Source of the DNA: Stutzerimonas stutzeri
GTDB taxonomy: Bacteria; Pseudomonadota; Gammaproteobacteria; Pseudomonadales; Pseudomonadaceae
DNA length: 45,601 nt
Direction of reading: 5' to 3'
Assembly: GCF_024448935.1 (NCBI RefSeq)
Contig: NZ_JAMOIE010000032.1
Coordinates: forward strand, 1 to 45,601
Made by a program: the position numbers and the translations under genes. Positions 20,345-29,707 of the stretch are shown here, one piece after another. The notes beneath the pieces are model-generated. The model was not told the origin of the DNA, did no database searches, and saw only the letters and a list, made by a program, of their open reading frames with translations. The stretch's first letter is position 1. Each line of letters begins with the position of its first letter.

Positions 20345-23194
20345 TTACCCCGCCACCAACACCCGAATCGCCTCCAGGCGCAGTCCGGCTTTCTCCAACA
20401 TGGCCAGACCTTCTTCGCGCTGCTTGCGCAGGGCTTCGATCTCGCTGTCGCGCACGCTCGGATTGACTGCCTGCAACGCGGTCAGCCGCGCCAGCTCTTC
20501 GTCGAGGCTGGCCTTCAGCCGGTGTTGCGCTTCGGCGACACGCTCGCTATGACGCGGGGCGATCTTGGCTTCGGCATCGGCAATCTGCACCGCCAACACA
20601 TCGCGCTGGGCCTGGATGAACTTGTTTGCGCTGGCGCGCGGGACGCTTTCCAACTGATCGGTCAGCGTCTCGAACGCGACTTTGGGCGCCAGGTCGTTGC
20701 CGTTCGAGTCCAGCAGGCAGCGCAGCGCCAGTGGTGGCAGGAAGCGGTTCAGCTGCAGCGCTCGCGGCGCCACGACTTCGCTGACATAGAGCAGTTCCAG
20801 CAGCACGGTACCGGGCTTGAGCGCTTTGTTCTTGATCAGCGCCACGGCGGTGTTACCCATGGAGCCGGACAGCACGAGATCCATGCCGCCCTGGACCATG
20901 GGGTGTTCCCAGGTCAGGAACTGCATGTCTTCGCGGGCCAGCGCCTGCTCGCGATCATAGGTGACGGTCACGGCTTCGTCGTCGCCGAGTGGGAAGCTGG
21001 CGTCGAGCATCTTCTCGCTGGGGCGCAAGATCAGTGCGTTCTCGGAATGGTCTTCGCTGTCGATGCCAAAGGCGTCGAACAGTTCTTCCATGTAGATCGG
21101 CAGGGCGAACTGGTCGTCTTGCTCTTCGATGGCTTCGACCAGCGCCTTGCCTTGTTCGCCGCCGCCCGAGTTGAGTTCCAGCAGGCGGTCGCGGCCGGCA
21201 TGCAGGTCGGCTTCGAGGCGCTGGCGCTCGGCGCGGACCTCTTCGATGAATGTCTGAAACTCGTCGTCGTCACCTTCTTCCAGCTGGTTCAACAGGCGCG
21301 GCCCGAACTGATGCTGCAGGGCGTTGCCGGTCGGGCAGGTGTTGAGGAAGGCGTTCAGCGCCTCGTGGTACCACTTGAACAGGCGTTCCTGCGGGCTGGT
21401 TTCCAGGTAGGGCACGTGCAGCTGGATGACATGCGCCTGACCGATCCGGTCGAGACGGCCGATGCGCTGCTCCAGCAGGTCCGGGTGCGCCGGCAGATCG
21501 AACAGCACCAGGTGATGCGCGAACTGGAAGTTGCGGCCCTCGCTGCCGATCTCGGAACAGATCAGCACCTGCGCGCCGAACTCCTCGTCAGCGAAGTAGG
21601 CGGCGGCGCGATCGCGCTCGAGGATGCTCATGCCTTCGTGGAACACGGTGGCCGGAATGCCGGAGCGCACGCGCAAGGCGTCTTCCAGATCCAGCGCGGT
21701 CTCGGCGTGGGCGCAGATGACCAGCACCTTGAACTTCTTCAGCATCTTCAGGGTGTCGATCAGCCACTCGACGCGCGGGTCGAAGGTCCACCAGCGGTTC
21801 TGCGCGTCCGGCTCTTCCTGCTGGGTCTGGAAGCTGACTTCCGGGTAGAGCTCGGCGTGCTCACCCAGCGGCAGCTCCAGGTACTCGGCAGGGCAGGGCA
21901 GCGGATACGGATGCAGCCGGCGCTCGGGAAAACCGCGCACGGCGGCGCGGGTGTTACGAAACAGCAGACGTCCGGTGCCGTGACGGTCGAGCAGCTCGCG
22001 GATCAGGCGGTTGCTGGCTTCGATGTCGCCATCGGTCGCCGCGGCGAGCAGGGCTTCACCTTCGACGCCGAGGAAGTCATGGATGGTCTGGTGCGCTTCC
22101 TGCGACAGGCGATCCTCGTCCAGCAGTTCCTGCACCGCGCGGGCCACCGGCTGGTAGCTGGCGCTCTCGGCGCGGAAGGCTTCGAGGTCATGGAAACGGT
22201 TCGGGTCCAGCAGACGCAGGCGTGCGAAGTGGCTTTCCTGACCGAGTTGCTCGGGCGTCGCGGTCAGCAGCAAGACGCCGGGAATCACTTCGGCCAGTTG
22301 CTCGACCAGCTTGTATTCGGCGCTGGCGTTTTGCGGATGCCAGACCAGGTGATGCGCTTCGTCCACCACCAGCAGGTCCCAGCCGGCGGCAAAGGCAGCG
22401 TCCTGCGCGCGCTCGTCGTCTTTCAGCCATTCCAGCGACACCAGTGCCAGCTGGGTGTCTTCGAACGGGTTGCTGGCATCGCTTTCGATGAAACGCTCGT
22501 CATCGAACAGGGCAACCTGCAGGTTGAAGCGGCGGCGCATTTCCACCAGCCACTGATGCTGAAGATTTTCCGGGACCAGGATCAACACGCGCTTGGCGCG
22601 GCCAGAGAGCAGTTGGCGATGGATCACCAGGCCGGCTTCGATGGTCTTGCCCAAGCCCACTTCGTCCGCGAGCAAAACGCGCGGGGCGATGCGGTCAGCG
22701 ACTTCACGGGCGATGTGCAACTGGTGCGCGATGGGTTGCGCGCGCACGCCACCCAGGCCCCACAGCGAGGACGTCAGCTGTTTGCTCTGGTTTTCCAGGG
22801 TGTGGTAACGCAGCTTGAACCAGTTCAGCGGGTCGATCTGGCCGGCGAACAGGCGGTCGCTGGCGAGGCGGAACTGGATGAAGTTCGACAGCTGGGTTTC
22901 CGGCAGCGTGCGGGCTTCGCTCTGTGCGGTCAGGCCGTGATAAACCAGCAGGCCGTCGACATCGTCGACCTCGCGCACGGTCATCTTCCAGCCTTCGAAA
23001 TGGGTGATCTCGTCGCCCGGAACAAAACGCACACGGGTCAGCGGGGCGCTGCGAGCAGCGTACTGGCGGGTTTCGCCCGTTGCGGGATAGAGCACGGTGA
23101 GCATGCGGCCATCTTGCATCAGGATGGTTCCCAGACCGAGTTCCGCTTCGCTGTCGCTGATCCAGCGTTGCCCCGGTAGATACTGCTGCGCCAT
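20345..23194 (-). CDS. rapA: RapA, RNA polymerase-associated SWI/SNF helicase
   Basis: This 949-residue protein recycles stalled RNA polymerase using ATP. E. coli RapA is 968 residues. It starts with the family sequence [20 protein letters not shown] and the N-terminal Tudor-like domains. Then come Walker A D177EVGLGKT184, the DEAH box D278EAH281, [12 protein letters not shown], and the second helicase half with [22 protein letters not shown] and [11 protein letters not shown]. The C-terminal region carries the RapA-specific domain. It is a single gene convergent with lhr. A very long open frame on the opposite strand is a shadow. Confidence 0.96.
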   Translation of the reverse strand: MAQQYLPGQRWISDSEAELGLGTILMQDGRMLTVLYPATGETRQYAARSAPLTRVRFVPGDEITHFEGWKMTVREVDDVDGLLVYHGLTAQSEARTLPETQLSNFIQFRLASDRLFAGQIDPLNWFKLRYHTLENQSKQLTSSLWGLGGVRAQPIAHQLHIAREVADRIAPRVLLADEVGLGKTIEAGLVIHRQLLSGRAKRVLILVPENLQHQWLVEMRRRFNLQVALFDDERFIESDASNPFEDTQLALVSLEWLKDDERAQDAAFAAGWDLLVVDEAHHLVWHPQNASAEYKLVEQLAEVIPGVLLLTATPEQLGQESHFARLRLLDPNRFHDLEAFRAESASYQPVARAVQELLDEDRLSQEAHQTIHDFLGVEGEALLAAATDGDIEASNRLIRELLDRHGTGRLLFRNTRAAVRGFPERRLHPYPLPCPAEYLELPLGEHAELYPEVSFQTQQEEPDAQNRWWTFDPRVEWLIDTLKMLKKFKVLVICAHAETALDLEDALRVRSGIPATVFHEGMSILERDRAAAYFADEEFGAQVLICSEIGSEGRNFQFAHHLVLFDLPAHPDLLEQRIGRLDRIGQAHVIQLHVPYLETSPQERLFKWYHEALNAFLNTCPTGNALQHQFGPRLLNQLEEGDDDEFQTFIEEVRAERQRLEADLHAGRDRLLELNSGGGEQGKALVEAIEEQDDQFALPIYMEELFDAFGIDSEDHSENALILRPSEKMLDASFPLGDDEAVTVTYDREQALAREDMQFLTWEHPMVQGGMDLVLSGSMGNTAVALIKNKALKPGTVLLELLYVSEVVAPRALQLNRFLPPLALRCLLDSNGNDLAPKVAFETLTDQLESVPRASANKFIQAQRDVLAVQIADAEAKIAPRHSERVAEAQHRLKASLDEELARLTALQAVNPSVRDSEIEALRKQREEGLAMLEKAGLRLEAIRVLVAG

Positions 23195-23374
23195 GCCCTG
23201 ACTCCCGCTGTAAAAAAGCCCGCTATATTAACGGAACACTGCCGATAGAGCGACGATAGATGCCGCGCCAGTCAGTGTAGCGTTGCTGTTAAAGTCGACA
23301 GCAGGTTAAGCGTTCGGTTGGTTCAGGGCCGCCTGAATGGCCCTTGATCTTGGCGTTGCTTTTGGAGAGCACAG

Positions 23375-23674
23375 ATGCTGCCAGTTATTCCACCCGGTGC
23401 AGTCCAGGTGACCGCGCAACAGGACGTGGTCAAACCGAGACCTGATATCGCGCCGGTGACGCCCGTTCAGCCGAGCGCCAACGAAAGCTCGGTGGGGCTC
23501 GATCGTCGTCACCCGCAGGAAGCCGCGCAGATGCTGGGCGACGAGCAACGCAGGCGACAGCATCGTCGTGGCTATACCGCTCAGGAGCTGGCCGAAGGCG
23601 AGACCGCCGAAGAGGATCAGGCCGCCCTTGAAGAGCTTCCGCGACAGGGGCTATGGGTGGATGTCGAGGTTTGA
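23375..23674 (+). CDS. Conserved hypothetical protein of pseudomonads
   Basis: A 99-residue hydrophilic protein starting MLPVIPPGAVQVTAQQDVV and ending LPRQGLWVDVEV, with a proline-rich first half and a charged middle (DEQRRRQHRRGYTAQELAE). I believe similar proteins occur widely in pseudomonads under poorly supported names. The start follows a GGAG 8 nt upstream. It overlaps alkB by 14 nt, so the two are probably co-transcribed. Function unknown. Confidence 0.75.
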   Translation: MLPVIPPGAVQVTAQQDVVKPRPDIAPVTPVQPSANESSVGLDRRHPQEAAQMLGDEQRRRQHRRGYTAQELAEGETAEEDQAALEELPRQGLWVDVEV

Positions 23675-24287
23675 GCTGCCTGGGGCAGCCAACAGCGAGG
23701 TGATCGAGCTGCCAGACGCGGATCTGCGCTACTTCCCGCAATGGGTCGAAGCAGGTCTGGCTGATCAATGGCTTGCGGAGCTTTCAGCACAGACGCCATG
23801 GTCCCAACCACAGCTCAAACTCTATGGCCGCGGCATCGCCGTGCCGCGACTGGTCGCCTGGTATGGCGATGCCGACGCGCTTTATCGGTATTCAGGCCTC
23901 ACTCACCAACCACTTGCCTGGACGCCACTGCTGGCCGGTATCCGCCACCAGCTGGAACAGCAGGTCGACCAGTCATTGAACGGTGCGCTGCTCAATTTCT
24001 ATCGCGACGGGCAAGACGCCATGGGCTGGCACAGCGATGACGAGCGAGAGCTCGGCCATCAGCCGCTGGTAGTCTCGCTCAATCTGGGCGCAACGCGGCG
24101 TTTCGATTTTCGTCGCAAGGGAACCAGCCGGATTGCGCACTCCGTCGAGCTCGAGCATGGATCGCTGCTGGTCATGAGCGGTCTCACGCAGCATCATTGG
24201 CAGCACCAGATCGCCAGAACACGAAAGGTCCGAGCACCGCGCCTCAACCTGACTTTCCGCCAGATCATCCGCGAGCCCATCCTATGA
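23661..24287 (+). CDS. alkB: AlkB-family 2-oxoglutarate/Fe(II) dioxygenase
   Basis: This 208-residue protein is of the ALKBH2-like AlkB type that removes alkyl groups from DNA bases by oxidation. Iron ligands: H124 and D126 in GWHSDDERELG and a distal histidine, probably H182, in QHHWQHQI. The 2-oxoglutarate arginines are in RLNLTFRQ at the C-terminus. NFYRDGQDAMGWH and VSLNLGATRRFDFR are typical. The start at 23661 lies inside the end of the upstream gene; an upstream in-frame Met at 23568 would give an unrelated basic leader. Confidence 0.92.
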   Translation: MSRFELPGAANSEVIELPDADLRYFPQWVEAGLADQWLAELSAQTPWSQPQLKLYGRGIAVPRLVAWYGDADALYRYSGLTHQPLAWTPLLAGIRHQLEQQVDQSLNGALLNFYRDGQDAMGWHSDDERELGHQPLVVSLNLGATRRFDFRRKGTSRIAHSVELEHGSLLVMSGLTQHHWQHQIARTRKVRAPRLNLTFRQIIREPIL

Positions 24288-24445
24288 GCAGTGACGAAAA
24301 GCTGATCGACTTCAGCGCCGAACGTGAAAAGCGCATCCATGACATCAAGGAAAAGCGACTCGTCGAGATGCGCCAGGCCTTCGAGCAAGTGCTACCGCTG
24401 AGCAAGCCGAAGAAGAAGCCCAAGGCCAAGCCGAAAAAGCGCTGA
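24284..24445 (+). CDS. Small basic hypothetical protein coupled to alkB
   Basis: A 53-residue protein starting MSSDEKLIDFSAEREKRIHD, with a lysine-proline tail (KPKKKPKAKPKKR). Its ATG overlaps the alkB stop (ATGA), so translation is coupled. The basic tail could bind nucleic acid. I do not recognise a named family. Confidence 0.7.
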   Translation: MSSDEKLIDFSAEREKRIHDIKEKRLVEMRQAFEQVLPLSKPKKKPKAKPKKR

Positions 24446-24519
24446 CAGGCCTCTGACCGTCCGTTTCCAAGCCAAGCGTGGCTTCTGTCCCGCAGCACCT
24501 TTTCTGACACCCCGTTTTT

Positions 24520-24533
24520 TTGATCCAGATCAG
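24520..24533 (+). promoter_or_regulatory. Anr/Fnr box upstream of ccoM
   Basis: TTGATCCAGATCAG matches the consensus TTGATNNNNATCAA at nine of ten specified positions. It lies 120 nt upstream of the ccoM start, a position suited to activation at low oxygen. Confidence 0.75.
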
Positions 24534-24652
24534 CTCCCGCGGAGCCTTTGTTCAAAGGCTCCGCAGCGATTGATGTCGGTCAATTTTTTTATCGGCAGGG
24601 AGGAAGACTATGCAGCCATCAGATAGCGAAACAGCTTGGAGGTAAGGAAATC

Positions 24653-24763
24653 ATGTTCGTCGATAATGTGGTGCTCGCAGGGGTGGTCACGGTCGGCCTT
24701 ATGGTCGCCTTCCTCGGCGGTTTCGGATATTTCATCTGGCGGGACGCGCATAAGAAGCGGTGA
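24653..24763 (+). CDS. ccoM: CcoM, small subunit of cbb3 cytochrome oxidase
   Basis: A 36-residue protein, MFVDNVVLAGVVTVGLMVAF followed by LGGFGYFIWRDAHKKR, with one transmembrane helix and a positive C-terminus. It agrees with my memory of CcoM, the extra small subunit described for the P. stutzeri cbb3 oxidase, which helps assembly and stability of the complex. The ATG follows TTGGAGGTAAGGAAATC. An Anr box lies upstream and a strong terminator downstream, so it is a single-gene transcript induced at low oxygen. The ccoNOPQ genes are not in this window. Confidence 0.85.
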   Translation: MFVDNVVLAGVVTVGLMVAFLGGFGYFIWRDAHKKR

Positions 24764-24797
24764 TCCGGCTGGAGGTAAGGAGCACGCAAGGCATTTG

Positions 24798-24822
24798 GGC
24801 GACTTAGGTCGCCTTTTTTTTT
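24798..24822 (+). terminator. Rho-independent terminator of ccoM
   Basis: The perfect stem GGCGAC/GTCGCC with loop TTAG is followed directly by nine T. Confidence 0.9.
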
Positions 24823-25084
24823 CGGTGCGCCAGGCATGGCGCTGGGGTTGCATGAGCACGGTCACGGGTTCCGGGCGGGCGATGGATTCATTGGCACACC
24901 GTGGCTTGGCGTCTTGGCGTGTCGCTCGAAGGCTGCTCCCCGGGGTACCGATGCGCCTCATGTCGCTGGGCCAGTCAATTGCCGAAGGGCGACAATCAGG
25001 CGCCCTCGTGCGTGGCCCTGCATGGTTCAGGAGCCGTCAAGCGGTGGGCGTGTCCGGCGGAAGACTCCAACGATCTTCGTTGCC
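24823..25084. other. Spacer between ccoM terminator and phaJ
   Basis: No gene, repeat or site could be supported in these 260 bases. Open frames here are not protein-like. Confidence 0.5.
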
Positions 25085-25555
25085 TCAGCCAATTGTGACC
25101 GGGGGCAGGGCTTTGATTTCGACGGTCTGTGCCTTGCGCGGGGCGAGGATTTCGGCCTCGCCGTCAACGACCATCTCGTCGCGCTGGTTGAAAACCTGGG
25201 TGGCGACGCGGACGCGAAACTTTGGCAGCTTCTCGAGAATCTCCAAGCGCACGGTCAAGGTATCGCCAAGCTTGACCGGCAGGGCGAAACGCATCGTCTG
25301 GCCGAGATAGATGGTGCCCGGTCCGGGCAACTCGCACGCCACGGCTGCGCTGATCAGTGCGCCGCTGAACATGCCATGTGCGATGCGCTCACGGAAGATC
25401 GTCGAGGCGGCGAATTCGGCATCCAGGTGGACCGGGTTGTGGTCACCTGACATTGCGGCGAACAATTGAATGTCGCGTTCTTCTACGGTCTTGCTGTAGG
25501 TGGCCTTCTGGCCCACCTCCAGATCGGCGTAGGGGGTATTGCTCAATGTGCTCAT
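25085..25555 (-). CDS. phaJ: PhaJ-type (R)-specific enoyl-CoA hydratase, MaoC family
   Basis: This 156-residue hot-dog-fold protein has the R-hydratase motif with D38 and H43 (AAMSGDHNPVHLDAEFA), then RIAHGMFSGALISAAVA and the overhanging strand SLRF-like segment GQTMRFALPVKLGDT. It hydrates trans-2-enoyl-CoA to (R)-3-hydroxyacyl-CoA, linking beta-oxidation to polyhydroxyalkanoate synthesis. The start at 25555 gives the normal length. It is divergent from fadD2, and a MaoC gene beside fadD2-fadD1 also occurs in P. aeruginosa, so a role with fatty-acyl substrates fits. Confidence 0.87.
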   Translation of the reverse strand: MSTLSNTPYADLEVGQKATYSKTVEERDIQLFAAMSGDHNPVHLDAEFAASTIFRERIAHGMFSGALISAAVACELPGPGTIYLGQTMRFALPVKLGDTLTVRLEILEKLPKFRVRVATQVFNQRDEMVVDGEAEILAPRKAQTVEIKALPPVTIG

Positions 25556-25820
25556 GCGTAAACCTCGGAATACGGAAACGGACGATAGGCCCAGCCTCGA
25601 CAGAAGCCGCGGCAGGTGATGGCGGGCGCGCCGGTGCGGGCGCTTGGGTGGCTGCATTCTAGAGGTCTGCGGCGGGGTTGTCCTGTTCCAGGGCCAGTGG
25701 CTGGAGATTCACATCACTGATTACACCCGCCTCGCTATTGCGCGGCACAGCGCAGCTGGTAAGTTCGCCATAGCCCGCCGCGAGTGGGCCAGACACTCTC
25801 AGGTATAGAGGCCAATAACA

Positions 25821-27509
25821 ATGCAACCTGACTTCTGGAACGACAAACGCCCCGCTGGTGTGCCCAACGACGTGGGCCTGGGCGGCTTTCGCTCGGTGGT
25901 GGAAGTATTCGAGCGCTCCTGCAAGACTCACGCAGACCGTCCCGCTTTCAGCAATATGGGTGTGACGCTGACCTATGCGGACCTGGAACGTTACTCGGCG
26001 GCTTTCGCGGGCTGGCTACAAAATCACACCGACCTGCAGCCCGGTGACCGCATCGCAGTGCAGATGCCCAACCTGTTGCAATACCCCATCGCTGTGTTCG
26101 GTGCGTTGCGCGCCGGGCTTATCGTGGTCAATACCAACCCGCTGTATACCGCGCGGGAGATGCGCCAGCAGTTCAAGGATTCCGGCGCGCGGGCACTGGT
26201 GTACCTGAATACCTTCGGGAAGCTCGTGCAGGAGGTTGTACCCGACACCGGTATCGAGGTCCTCATCGAGGCGCGTATCGGCGACATGCTGCCGTCGCTC
26301 AAGGGGCTGTTGGTCAATGCCGCCGTCAAGCATGTGAAGAAGATGGTGCCGGCTTACAGCCTGCCGCAGTCCGTGTCGTTCAAGCAGGTGCTGCGTGATG
26401 GCGGGCGGCATGGCCTCAAGCCGGTTGCGCAGACGCTGGACGATATTGCAGTCCTGCAATACACCGGCGGCACGACTGGGGTGGCCAAAGGCGCCATGCT
26501 GACCCATGGCAACCTGGTGGCGAACATGCAGCAGGTTCACGCCAACATGCAGCAGCTGGACGAGCAAGGGCACACGATCATCAAGGAAGGGCAGGAAATC
26601 ATGATCGCGCCGCTGCCGCTGTACCACATCTACGCCTTCACGGTTAACTGCATGTGCATGATGGTGACCGGCAACCATAATGTGTTGATCACCAATCCTC
26701 GCGACATTGATGGTTTCGTCAAGGAGCTGCAGAAGTGGGAGTTCACGGCCTTCCTCGGACTGAATACGTTGTTCGTCGCGCTCATGTCGCATCCTGAATT
26801 CAAGAAAATCAACTTCGCCTCGCTCAAAGGCACCAACTCAGGCGGCACGGCGCTGGTTTCCGCGGTAGCCGAGCGCTGGAAGGGCATGACCGGCGTCACT
26901 GTGACCGAAGGCTATGGCTTGACCGAAACTTCACCGGTGGTCTGCGCCAATCCGCATGGTGAACATTCACGTCTGGGAACCGTCGGCCTGCCGGTGCCGG
27001 GCACGACGTTGAAAGTGATCGACGATGACGGCCGCGAGCTCCCCCTCGGCGAACGCGGTGAACTCTGCGTCAAAGGTCCGCAGGTTATGAAGGGTTACTG
27101 GCAGCGCCCCGACGCCACTGCCGAGGTGCTGGATGTCGAAGGGTGGCTTAAAACCGGTGATGTCGCGGTGATTGATGCCGATGGCTTCGTCCGCATCGTT
27201 GATCGCAAGAAGGATCTGATAATCGTGTCCGGCTTCAACGTCTACCCCAACGAGATCGAGGACGTAGTCATGGCGCACCCGAAGGTGGCTGCCTGCGCAG
27301 CGATCGGCGTGCCCGACGAGAAGTCCGGTGAAGCCGTGAAGTTGTTCGCTGTGCGCAGCGACGCCAGCCTGACCGTCGATGAGCTGAAGGCGTATTGCGG
27401 GGAAAACTTCACGGGCTACAAGGTGCCACGGCACGTGGTCTTCCGAGATTCGCTTCCGATGACACCGGTGGGCAAGATTCTTCGCCGGGAATTACGCGAT
27501 CAGGCTTGA
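25821..27509 (+). CDS. fadD2: FadD2, long-chain fatty acyl-CoA synthetase
   Basis: This 562-residue adenylate-forming enzyme activates fatty acids to acyl-CoA at the inner membrane. The AMP-binding P-loop is YTGGTTGVAKGA (T215 onward). Later motifs are EGYGLTETSPVV, GWLKTGDVAVIDADGFVRIVDR and KKDLIIVSGFNVYPNEIED, the FACS signature. It is the first of two tandem paralogues of the same length. The order fadD2 then fadD1 is that of P. aeruginosa, which gives the symbols. Confidence 0.92.
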   Translation: MQPDFWNDKRPAGVPNDVGLGGFRSVVEVFERSCKTHADRPAFSNMGVTLTYADLERYSAAFAGWLQNHTDLQPGDRIAVQMPNLLQYPIAVFGALRAGLIVVNTNPLYTAREMRQQFKDSGARALVYLNTFGKLVQEVVPDTGIEVLIEARIGDMLPSLKGLLVNAAVKHVKKMVPAYSLPQSVSFKQVLRDGGRHGLKPVAQTLDDIAVLQYTGGTTGVAKGAMLTHGNLVANMQQVHANMQQLDEQGHTIIKEGQEIMIAPLPLYHIYAFTVNCMCMMVTGNHNVLITNPRDIDGFVKELQKWEFTAFLGLNTLFVALMSHPEFKKINFASLKGTNSGGTALVSAVAERWKGMTGVTVTEGYGLTETSPVVCANPHGEHSRLGTVGLPVPGTTLKVIDDDGRELPLGERGELCVKGPQVMKGYWQRPDATAEVLDVEGWLKTGDVAVIDADGFVRIVDRKKDLIIVSGFNVYPNEIEDVVMAHPKVAACAAIGVPDEKSGEAVKLFAVRSDASLTVDELKAYCGENFTGYKVPRHVVFRDSLPMTPVGKILRRELRDQA

Positions 27510-27536
27510 ACCGAGCAACGCCTGATGACGCTCTGG

Positions 27537-27570
27537 AAGTGACCGGCCAATCCGGCTCGGTCACTTTGTG
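27537..27570 (+). terminator. Probable terminator between fadD2 and fadD1
   Basis: AAGTGACCG pairs with CGGTCACTT, with an inner GCC/GGC extension. The T tract is weak and interrupted (TTGTGTCCCTTTT). A second hairpin, CTGGCCG/CGGCCAG, follows at 27582-27604. Confidence 0.6.
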
Positions 27571-27721
27571 TCCCTTTTGAGCTGGCCGGACACTGTTCGG
27601 CCAGTTCCAGAACTGCTAACCTCCAGTCCGGTTTTTGGCGGGAACTTCCGTACAAAAATTAACAAAACACAACAAAACAGCTGCTATATGCAGTAAAGCT
27701 GTCGCTTAGGAGTGGGGTTTC

Positions 27722-29410
27722 ATGACCGATAACTTCTGGAAGGATAAGTATCCTGTCGGGGTCAAGAGCGAGATCAATCCCGATGAGTACCAGAACATTC
27801 AGGCTGTGCTCAAACAGTCCTGTGAGCAGTTCGCAGACAAGCCGGCCTTCAGCAACCTCGGCAAGACCCTGACCTACGGTGAGCTGTACAAACTGTCCGG
27901 TGAGTTCGCAGCCTATCTCCAGCAGAACACCGATCTGCAGCCGGGCGATCGCATCGCGGTCCAGCTGCCCAACCTTATCCAGTACCCCATCGTCGTGTTC
28001 GGCGCCATGCGCGCGGGTCTTATCGTGGTTAATACCAACCCGCTCTACACGGCGCGGGAGATGGAACATCAGTTCAATGATTCCGGCGCCAAGGCCCTGG
28101 TCTGCCTGGCCAATATGGCCCACCTGGCAGAACAAGTGCTGCCGAAAACCGGCATCCACCACGTGGTGGTGACCGAAGTTGGCGACATGCTGCCGCCGGT
28201 CAAACGTATGCTGGTCAATGCTGTGGTCAAGCATGTGAAGAAGATGGTGCCGGCTTACAACTTGCCCAAGGCGGTCAAGTTCACCGATGCCATGGCGCTG
28301 GGGCGCGGCAAGGCGCCGCGCGAAGCCAATCCGGCCAGGGATGACGTGGCGGTCCTGCAATACACCGGGGGTACTACAGGCGTAGCCAAGGGAGCGATGC
28401 TGACCCACCGCAACATCGTCGCCAACATGTTGCAGTGCCGCGCGCTGATGGGCTCCGAGTTGGCTAATGGTTGCGAAACCATGGTTGCGCCGCTGCCGCT
28501 CTATCATATCTATGCCTTCACCTTTCACTGTATGACCATGATGCTGATCGGCGCGCACAACGTGCTGATCACTAATCCGCGCGACCTGCCGACCTTCGTC
28601 AAGGATCTCGGCAAGTACCGTTTCACCGGCTTTGTTGGTCTCAACACTTTGTTTGTGGCGCTGTGCAACAACGAAGACTTCCGCAAGCTGGATTTCTCTT
28701 CACTGAAAGCCACCTTCTCCGGTGGCATGGCTTTGCAACTGGCGGCAGCCGAGCGCTGGCAGCAAGTAACTGGCTGCGAGATCTGCGAAGGCTTCGGCAT
28801 GACCGAGACCAGCCCGGTGGTCTCGGTCAACCCGTTTGGCGGTATCCAGATCGGTACGATCGGTATCCCCATGCCGTCGACCCAGTGCAAGGTCATCGAT
28901 GATGAAGGCAACGACCTTCCGCTCGGCGCAATCGGCGAACTCTGCGTCAAGGGTCCTCAGGTGATGAAGGGATATTGGCAGCGCCAGGATGCCACTGATG
29001 AAATCCTGGATGCTGACGGTTGGTTGAAGACCGGCGACATCGGCATCATCCAGGACGACGGCTACATGCGCATCGTCGACCGGAAGAAGGACATGATTCT
29101 GGTGTCCGGCTTCAACGTTTATCCCAACGAGCTGGAAGACGTACTCGCCACCCTGCCGGGTGTGTTGCAGTGCGCGGCGATAGGCATTCCGGATGAAAGA
29201 TCCGGCGAGGCGATCAAGCTGTTCGTAGTGGTCAAGCCGGGCGAGAGCCTGACCAAGGAGCAGGTCATGCAGCACATGCATGACAACGTCACGGGCTACA
29301 AGCGGCCCAAGACCGTCGAGTTCCGCGACAGCTTGCCAGCCACCAACGTGGGCAAGATCCTGCGCCGCGAATTGCGTGACGAAGAGCTGAGGAAGCTCGG
29401 CCAGAAGTAA
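27722..29410 (+). CDS. fadD1: FadD1, long-chain fatty acyl-CoA synthetase
   Basis: This 562-residue paralogue of the preceding gene has its P-loop at the same position (YTGGTTGVAKGA, T215 onward), EGFGMTETSPVV, and the FACS signature GWLKTGDIGIIQDDGYMRIVDR with KKDMILVSGFNVYPNELED. Stretches are shared word for word with FadD2, for example VVNTNPLYTAREM and VKHVKKMVPAY. A 212-nt gap with hairpins separates the pair, so it probably has its own promoter. The AGGAG before the start at 27722 is good. Confidence 0.93.
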   Translation: MTDNFWKDKYPVGVKSEINPDEYQNIQAVLKQSCEQFADKPAFSNLGKTLTYGELYKLSGEFAAYLQQNTDLQPGDRIAVQLPNLIQYPIVVFGAMRAGLIVVNTNPLYTAREMEHQFNDSGAKALVCLANMAHLAEQVLPKTGIHHVVVTEVGDMLPPVKRMLVNAVVKHVKKMVPAYNLPKAVKFTDAMALGRGKAPREANPARDDVAVLQYTGGTTGVAKGAMLTHRNIVANMLQCRALMGSELANGCETMVAPLPLYHIYAFTFHCMTMMLIGAHNVLITNPRDLPTFVKDLGKYRFTGFVGLNTLFVALCNNEDFRKLDFSSLKATFSGGMALQLAAAERWQQVTGCEICEGFGMTETSPVVSVNPFGGIQIGTIGIPMPSTQCKVIDDEGNDLPLGAIGELCVKGPQVMKGYWQRQDATDEILDADGWLKTGDIGIIQDDGYMRIVDRKKDMILVSGFNVYPNELEDVLATLPGVLQCAAIGIPDERSGEAIKLFVVVKPGESLTKEQVMQHMHDNVTGYKRPKTVEFRDSLPATNVGKILRRELRDEELRKLGQK

Positions 29411-29429
29411 CGGTTCAGGCCAGTGAGAG

Positions 29430-29445
29430 CCCCGCTTCGGCGGGG
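29430..29445 (+). terminator. Hairpin after fadD1
   Basis: CCCCGC/GCGGGG with a stable TTCG loop, 19 nt after the fadD1 stop. No T tract follows. Confidence 0.55.
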
Positions 29446-29599
29446 AGCCCCTCGGAATGCTCATACAACCGTAAACTCGGTCGCGAGTCCGGTCCGCTTA
29501 CTCGGTCCTTTTCGCCTTGTCTTGCCTGCCTCGCCTACGTTTTTCAACGGCCTGTCAGACCTGACGTCATCTGGTGCGGGTCGATTTGCCTAGCAGACC

Positions 29600-29626
29600 T
29601 CAATTATGGCGTTCGCTAGTCGATAA
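29600..29626 (+). promoter_or_regulatory. Candidate sigma-28 (FliA) promoter of the chemoreceptor gene
   Basis: TCAA-N15-GTCGATAA against the consensus TAAA-N15-GCCGATAA: three of four and seven of eight matches at exact spacing. It ends 81 nt before the chemoreceptor start. Many chemoreceptor genes are under this sigma factor. Confidence 0.55.
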
Positions 29627-29707
29627 CCTTGATGGTGCTGGTGCGATAAGTTGGCGCCGTAAAACAGGCGCCTTCGCCGCCTTTAAGTTCTGCTCAGGGT
29701 CCAGCTA

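Noticed and set aside
20288..23179. 963-codon open frame on the plus strand
   Set aside because: It is the exact antisense of rapA, has a His/Gln-rich antisense composition and no protein family motif; high GC content keeps such frames open.
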